Of a DNA stretch of 64,000 nt, positions 59,395-64,000 are shown piece after piece. A program made the position numbers and the translations under genes. The notes below the pieces were generated by a model. It was not told the origin of the DNA. It ran no database searches and saw only the letters and a list, made by a program, of their open reading frames with translations. This DNA comes from Actinocatenispora comari (GTDB taxonomy: Bacteria; Actinomycetota; Actinomycetes; Mycobacteriales; Micromonosporaceae): NCBI RefSeq assembly GCF_017312725.1, contig NZ_BOPO01000133.1, forward strand, positions 1 to 64,000, written 5' to 3'. Each line of letters begins with the position of its first letter. The first letter of the stretch is position 1.

Positions 59395-62202
59395 TCAGCC
59401 GGAGCGGGCTGCGCCGGTGCGGGTCAGCGACAGGTAGTCGAGACCGGCGTAGTAGTTCGTCGCGGCGTCGTTCTTTCCGGTGACCGTCAGCGTCAGCGTG
59501 TGCGTGCCGGCGGTCAGGGTCTTCGTGCCGAGTGGCAACGGATCACCGACCGCGACGGACCCGGCGTGGTACCCGTCGAACGTCTCGCCGGCCGGCTCGC
59601 CGTCGACGGCGAGCGTGGTGGTCCCGTAGTCGGGCGCTTCGGTCTGCACCGCCTGCAGCGCATAGGAACCGGCGGTCGGCACCGTGAACGACACGGTCAC
59701 CCCATTGCCCGCTGCGGTCGGGGTGAACCACAGCTGCGCCGAGCCGGACCAGTGCACGCCGCAGCAGTCCGACTGCGCCACCACGCCGGCGGTACTGGAC
59801 ACCGGGGGCAGCAGCGACTCCGCCTCGACCACCAGCGTGTTGCTTGCGGTGCCGGCGATCTGGGCCGAGAACGCGCCGCGGTGCCCGGCGGCGTCGACCG
59901 CCCGGATCCGGTACCAGCGGTGCTCGCCGGGCCCGCGACCGGTGTCGGCGAACGCCGGCAGTTCGGTACTGCCGAGCAGGGTGGCCGGGCCAGGCGTGAA
60001 CCCGTCGGTGTCGGAGCCGTAGACCTGGTACCGCGGCTGGTACACGTCGTCGGTGGTCGCCGGCCAGGCGAGCGACACCGCGCCGGAGGCCGGCGTGGTC
60101 TGCACCCCGCCGACCCGGCCGGGTGTGGTCCGGTCGGTGAACGGCGGCACGATCGACAGCGCATGGTACGCCGCGGCGGTCCAGGAAGGCGCGCCGTCGG
60201 CCGGCGTGAGCGTGACGGTCACCGTGCTGCGGCCGGCGGTGAGCGCCGCCGGCAGCACGTACTCGTCGTCGAGCAGCCGGTGGTCGGTGTTGGCGAGCGG
60301 TTGGGTCCAGGTGCCGGCGTCGGCGCCGTCCACCGCGACCTGTACCTGCTGGTAGGCGTGCTGCTGATCGCTGGTGCGCCGCAGCCGTACGCCGGTGTTG
60401 TCCGGATCGACGGCGAGCCGGAACGACACCGCCGTGGCGCTCGCCCGTACCGGGACGGTGAACGGGGTCGGCGTCCCGTCGTTCCCCTCGTACGTGCCGG
60501 TCAGCGGTTGCGGGCCGGCGGAATCACGGGCGTGGTAGCGGTGTGCCGCCTCGCTCGCGGCGTCGCCGACGGTGATCCGGTCGGTCCAGCGGGCGGTGCC
60601 GGTGGGCTGGCCGTACCAGAAGGCGGTGGAGCCGTAGGTGGCCGGATCGTGGTCGCCGGGGCCGTGCTCGATGCCGAACCGGATCGAGCTGCCGAACGCC
60701 GGCCCACCGCCGAGCAGCAGCCGGTAGGCGCTGGTGCAGTCGTACGCGCAGCCCGCGGTCTGCGTCTCGTGCCCGGTGTTGCCGTTGAGCGGATCGGTGT
60801 AGGTGCCGTGGTTGAAGTACCAGCCGCTCTGGTAGAAGTCCTCGGTTCCGGTGCCGTGCATGGCGGGGCTGGCGCTGCCGTCGACGTACAGCCGCTCGTC
60901 GCCTTCGAGGTAGTCGCGCAGGTTCCCGCTGGTGATCTTGCCGATCATGGTCTGGCTGACGCCGATCAGCCGGCCCCGGCCGCTGGTGTCGAGGAACGTG
61001 TGGTCGCGCCCGTCGACGGTGCCGGCGCGGTGCGCGGTGGCGCGGAAGTACCCGTCCGGTCCGCCCGGCGCGAGATCGCGCGCCCAGTGGTCGGCCGGCG
61101 CCGCGGTGACGGACACGTCGCCGCCGCGTATCGCGGTGTCCGAGGAGTTCACCAGCTGCACCGTCGCGCTCTGCCGGTACGGCATCAGCCACCAGCTGGT
61201 GAGCGTCCGCGCGTCCGGGTCGACCCCGAAGTACAACGAGCGCACCGGGTACAGCCCGAGGCCGGTGCCGAAGAACTCGCCGAGCGGGGCGTCGACCGTG
61301 CGCTCGCCGTCGAAGCTGATGCGCAGCCGGACGTGGGCGAGGATCCGGTCGGTGTGCGCGACCGCGTCCGGGTCGCCGCCGGGCGCGGTCAACTGCGGCA
61401 GGTGCAGTCGCAGCGCGGTCAGCGCGCCCGGGCCCTGCTCGGTGTCCAGGGTCGCGGTGTGGCCGGCGGCGACGTCCACGGTGTGCTGCGCCGTGCGGGC
61501 ACCGGGCTGCGCCGGCTTGGGATCGGCGGTACCGGCGGCGGCCAGGGTGGTGAGGACGTCGCTCGCCCGGTCGCTCGGGTCGAACCGGGCGACATGCGCG
61601 CCGGCCGGGAACTGCCGGTAGGTCACGTGGTAGAAGAGCGGGTTCGCGTCGGTGGTCACCCGCATCGAGTGCGCGAACGGCATCGGCACGTCGATGTACA
61701 CCCCGCCGGAGCTCTGGGACGCGTTGGCCACCAACGGATACACGAACGGCGCGCCGATCTTGCCGTCGACCACGTCCTGCAGTGGCGCGTGCAGCACGTC
61801 GGTACCGTCCAGCGTCACCGTGATGTTGCCGGTCCGGCTGACGTCACCGTTGTCCCGGGTGAACCAGATCGAGTCGATCTCGCCTGGTCCGGTGCGCTCG
61901 GCGATCACGCAACCGTCGCCCGTGGTGCGAAGGCACGAGTACGTGCCGTCGAAGCCGTCGCCGTTGCCGCCGGTGCGGTCGAAGCTGGAGAACTGCGCGG
62001 TGCGGCTGCCGGTCGGCAGCTCCGCCAGCCGCTCCGGATGGCGGTAGGTGTCCCAGCCGACCGGGCCGAGCTCCGCCGCGGCGTGCGGTGCGGGGTCGGC
62101 CGCGGCCGGTGCGGCGGTGGCGAGCACGGGTGCGCCGGCGCCGACGAGGACCAGCGCCGAGGCGATGGTCGCGAGGCGGCGCGACCACGGGGATGCGGAC
62201 AT
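59395..62202 (-). CDS. Secreted GH172 (DUF2961) glycoside hydrolase with FN3 and CBM domains
   Basis: 935 residues. Sec signal (SALVLVGAGAPVLATAAPAAA), DUF2961 core about residues 45-420 with SSFDRTGGNGDGFDG, GPGEIDSIWFTRDNGDV, ALRLHLP and ERLYVDGSASPAMHGTGTED; then a beta domain, an FN3-like domain (VGGVQTTPASGAVSLAWPAT) and a C-terminal CBM35/6-like module (VVEAESLLP to NYYAGLDYLSL). Known GH172 enzymes act on alpha-furanosides: fructans, fructofuranosides or D-arabinofuranosides including mycobacterial arabinan. ATG 62202 has GGAGG upstream. Promoter carries GAAATCGATTTC. Confidence 0.9.
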   Translation of the reverse strand: MSASPWSRRLATIASALVLVGAGAPVLATAAPAAADPAPHAAAELGPVGWDTYRHPERLAELPTGSRTAQFSSFDRTGGNGDGFDGTYSCLRTTGDGCVIAERTGPGEIDSIWFTRDNGDVSRTGNITVTLDGTDVLHAPLQDVVDGKIGAPFVYPLVANASQSSGGVYIDVPMPFAHSMRVTTDANPLFYHVTYRQFPAGAHVARFDPSDRASDVLTTLAAAGTADPKPAQPGARTAQHTVDVAAGHTATLDTEQGPGALTALRLHLPQLTAPGGDPDAVAHTDRILAHVRLRISFDGERTVDAPLGEFFGTGLGLYPVRSLYFGVDPDARTLTSWWLMPYRQSATVQLVNSSDTAIRGGDVSVTAAPADHWARDLAPGGPDGYFRATAHRAGTVDGRDHTFLDTSGRGRLIGVSQTMIGKITSGNLRDYLEGDERLYVDGSASPAMHGTGTEDFYQSGWYFNHGTYTDPLNGNTGHETQTAGCAYDCTSAYRLLLGGGPAFGSSIRFGIEHGPGDHDPATYGSTAFWYGQPTGTARWTDRITVGDAASEAAHRYHARDSAGPQPLTGTYEGNDGTPTPFTVPVRASATAVSFRLAVDPDNTGVRLRRTSDQQHAYQQVQVAVDGADAGTWTQPLANTDHRLLDDEYVLPAALTAGRSTVTVTLTPADGAPSWTAAAYHALSIVPPFTDRTTPGRVGGVQTTPASGAVSLAWPATTDDVYQPRYQVYGSDTDGFTPGPATLLGSTELPAFADTGRGPGEHRWYRIRAVDAAGHRGAFSAQIAGTASNTLVVEAESLLPPVSSTAGVVAQSDCCGVHWSGSAQLWFTPTAAGNGVTVSFTVPTAGSYALQAVQTEAPDYGTTTLAVDGEPAGETFDGYHAGSVAVGDPLPLGTKTLTAGTHTLTLTVTGKNDAATNYYAGLDYLSLTRTGAARSG

Positions 62203-62259
62203 CACGAAACCTCCGAGGGGCGAACCAAGGCATCGAGGGGGCGAGGCCGGAAAGGAGGT

Positions 62260-62271
62260 GAAATCGATTTC
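62260..62271. promoter_or_regulatory. LacI-type operator before GH172
   Basis: Perfect 12-bp palindrome GAAATCGATTTC, 58 bp upstream of the GH172 start. Identical to the palindrome at 63732-63743 before the sugar ABC transporter. Confidence 0.85.
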
Positions 62272-62398
62272 TCGGTAAACTAGCGTTACCGCCACAAACG
62301 TGTCAAGAGCCGATCACGGCGTGCAAATCCGGCGCGCGGTCCAGGCTTGCGGCACCGGCCGGGCACCACGCGGCGTCACCAGTGCCGGCGCGGTCACA

Positions 62399-62438
62399 CC
62401 CGACGGGCCGGAGCCTGTCCCGGCTCCGGCCCGTCGGG
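62399..62438 (-). terminator. 17-bp hairpin terminator
   Basis: Perfect arms CCCGACGGGCCGGAGCC (62399-62415) and GGCTCCGGCCCGTCGGG (62422-62438) with a TGTCCC loop, downstream of the DPBB gene on the minus strand. Confidence 0.8.
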
Positions 62439-62488
62439 CGCGCAGGGCGATGCGGCGGCAGTACGGCCGGCGCCGAAGACCGGGGCGA

Positions 62489-63439
62489 TCAGCCGGTCCA
62501 GAGGAAGCTCACGTCCACGTAGCCGTTGTCGCTCAACCCCAGGTCGGCGAAGGTGCCGTCGGCGAGGTCGATGCCGGCCGGGTTCGCCACCGACCGGCCG
62601 AACTCGTCCTTGCCCCCGTTGTACCCGTCGTCGTACGCGGCCTGCGCCTCTGGCGTGCCCTGCGGCAGGTCCTGCCACCGTTCCCGGCTGGCCGGCGGTG
62701 ACCAGTAGTCGTCGTGGGTGTTCCACGGTCCGACGTCCCACACCGGCTGGTCCAGGCAGGTGCCGGTGGCCGGGTTGCACACGTGCACCGAGTAGTCGTC
62801 GCTGCCCTTCGGCGACAGCCCGCGGCCGGACGGCAGCGCGACGAAATGGTCGTTCTTGGTGATGACGTGGCCGTTCGCGGTGGTGCCGCCGACCAGCCCC
62901 TCGCGGGTGGCGAAGACGTGCGCGGTGGCCGCCGCTCGCGGCGCCCGGGCGCTCTCGCCGGAGTTGCGTGCCTCGGCCCGGATCCGTTGTACCACCGGCG
63001 TTCTCGTGATCGTCGTGGTCAGCGTCACGCGGGCCTGCACCTGGCGTACCGCGGTGTCGAAGTGCGCGTCCGTGCCGGGCTGCCAGCCGGTCCACCGGCC
63101 ATCCGACGACCGGCCCCGGACCTCGAGCGTCACCGTGGTGCCGTTCGGCGTGCGGGCGACCGCGGTGGCGTGCACCGTGTCGGCCGGTGCGCTCAGGGTG
63201 TGCGCCGGCAGAATCTCGCTCGCGTACCCGCCGCCGCCGGACGAGGCGGGATGCCAACCGGTGTGGTGGATCCGCAGCGCGCCGCCGGAGTACTCGGTGT
63301 TGACCTGCTGGCCGTCGGCGAGGTCGCTGGTCCACGACTGGACGGCGGTGGGCGGCGCGGCGAGCGCCGCGGCCGGTACCGCGGCGGCCAGCAGTGCCGC
63401 CGCTGCCGCCGCGGGCAGGCGGAGAGCCGGATGTCGCAT
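62489..63439 (-). CDS. Secreted DPBB-like (double-psi beta-barrel) protein
   Basis: 316 residues with a Sec signal ([20 protein letters not shown]). The middle is a beta-rich domain of about 110 residues ([20 protein letters not shown]); the C-terminal 140 residues ([22 protein letters not shown], then [17 protein letters not shown]) resemble the double-psi beta-barrel of RlpA/3D-type proteins, with the conserved Asp and Gly. Such domains bind or cleave peptidoglycan or polysaccharide. ATG 63439 has AGGAGG upstream. It is not in the LacI-type regulon by its own promoter. Confidence 0.72.
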   Translation of the reverse strand: MRHPALRLPAAAAAALLAAAVPAAALAAPPTAVQSWTSDLADGQQVNTEYSGGALRIHHTGWHPASSGGGGYASEILPAHTLSAPADTVHATAVARTPNGTTVTLEVRGRSSDGRWTGWQPGTDAHFDTAVRQVQARVTLTTTITRTPVVQRIRAEARNSGESARAPRAAATAHVFATREGLVGGTTANGHVITKNDHFVALPSGRGLSPKGSDDYSVHVCNPATGTCLDQPVWDVGPWNTHDDYWSPPASRERWQDLPQGTPEAQAAYDDGYNGGKDEFGRSVANPAGIDLADGTFADLGLSDNGYVDVSFLWTG

Positions 63440-63810
63440 GCAGCCTCCTGACACGTGTCGCTGTGACCGATAAGACGCTTTTATACGTTTCATCCGTATA
63501 TATTGTAAGGAAGTGCCCACGGATCGTGCGGGGATTCCCGCGAACGTGGGCGTCGGCGGGCCTGCCGCCGAGACCTTCGGTGGCGACCGGAGTGTGGTGT
63601 CGCCGTTGGGCGGGAACGAGGGTGCGCAACCGTAGTGCCTCGTCGCTGCCCCGTCAACCGATTCGTGCTGGTTTCCGGGAGTTTTCGCGGCGCCTTGACA
63701 CGACTTGCGTGCAACGCCTAGCTTCTCATCAGAAATCGATTTCCTCTGGCTGTGCTGTCTTCGGTCGGCCGCGCCGCCGACCGCGTGACCCGCCCCCTAG
63801 GAGGCGCGCC
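63440..63810. other. Divergent promoter region
   Basis: 371 bp between the DPBB gene and the sugar ABC importer. The left end is AT-rich (63475-63510, with TATACGTTTCATCCGTATAT, near-palindromic), presumably the DPBB promoter; the right end holds the importer promoter and operator. No gene is visible. Confidence 0.6.
63695..63743 (+). promoter_or_regulatory. Importer promoter with LacI-type operator at +1
   Basis: TTGACA (63695-63700), 18-bp spacer, TAGCTT (63719-63724), then the operator GAAATCGATTTC (63732-63743) over the expected transcription start. A repressor bound here would block initiation. The palindrome is identical to the one before GH172. Confidence 0.85.

Positions 63811-64000
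<190 letters not shown>

Larger units (their letters stand above)
62203..62488. other. Intergenic region: GH172 promoter and DPBB-gene terminator
   Basis: 286 bp. The left part (62203-62300) is the GH172 leader with operator and ribosome binding site; the right part (62399-62438) is a strong hairpin. No gene. Confidence 0.7.

Noticed and set aside
59224-62283. A 1019-residue frame on the + strand opposite the GH172 gene
   Set aside because: It is the antisense shadow of a GC-rich gene: Arg/Gly/Val-rich, no domains, no start signal, while the opposite strand encodes a clear signal peptide, DUF2961 core, FN3 and CBM.

Overview
This 64 kb window is chromosomal DNA of a very high-GC actinobacterium. 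GTG starts, tightly overlapping genes, leaderless-looking promoters and gene content (an Rv3235-like protein, DUF6912, a PadR regulator, prfB-ftsE-ftsX-smpB-ssrA in one block, an IdeR/DmdR-type iron box, a tmRNA tag of actinobacterial type) point to a filamentous actinomycete, most likely Micromonosporales. The genus cannot be fixed from the sequence alone. No phage, insertion sequence, CRISPR array or rRNA was seen.

Layout. 0-5 kb: an ABC-2 exporter permease cut by the left edge, an Rv3235-like gene, a small BldC/excisionase-type HTH gene, a divergent DUF6912 gene, and a polytopic membrane protein with repetitive N- and C-terminal tails. 5-13 kb: proline catabolism (pruA), an SDR with a divergent AraC regulator that is frameshifted, a TetR/SRPBCC pair with nested operator palindromes, tryptophan 2,3-dioxygenase, a Ser/Thr kinase and a PadR regulator. 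13-17.7 kb: the conserved translation/division block prfB, ftsE, ftsX, smpB and tmRNA. 18-31 kb: a secreted C39-like peptidase, small membrane proteins and DedA. These are followed by a co-directional five-gene operon (glycosyltransferase, DUF2064, methyltransferase, molybdopterin oxidoreductase fused to a cytochrome-b-like membrane part, small membrane protein). It diverges from a membrane protein plus two-component system, and then come an epimerase/MTA-phosphorylase pair, a YqgE protein and tRNA-Ala.

31-43 kb is a set of regulator/enzyme pairs: GlxA-type AraC, an ECF sigma with a triple VOC protein, TetR with an NAD(P)-binding oxidoreductase, an alpha/beta hydrolase under a double palindrome, and TetR with an aldo/keto reductase. 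In the middle sits an iron-box-controlled pair of acyl-ACP-desaturase-like diiron proteins, one intact and one lacking both His ligands, divergent from a Sua5/YrdC-like gene. 42.7-56.8 kb is an exopolysaccharide locus: GH26-like lipoprotein, secreted propeller protein, hexapeptide acyltransferase, Wzz-type copolymerase with a degraded kinase domain, GT2, Wzy-like polymerase, Wzx-like flippase, sulfotransferase, APH-like kinase, WecG/TagA glycosyltransferase and priming sugar-phosphate transferase.

57.3-64 kb is a furanoside-degradation locus. A secreted GH172 (DUF2961) enzyme and a secreted GH43-like/PLL protein form an operon. A sugar ABC importer begins at the right edge. Both units carry the identical 12-bp palindrome GAAATCGATTTC in their promoter regions, the signature of one LacI-type regulon. 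Other strong non-coding signals are 10-bp-phased direct repeats at two promoters around the BldC-like gene, several perfect operator palindromes between divergent genes, and many small tandem repeats inside and just after genes.
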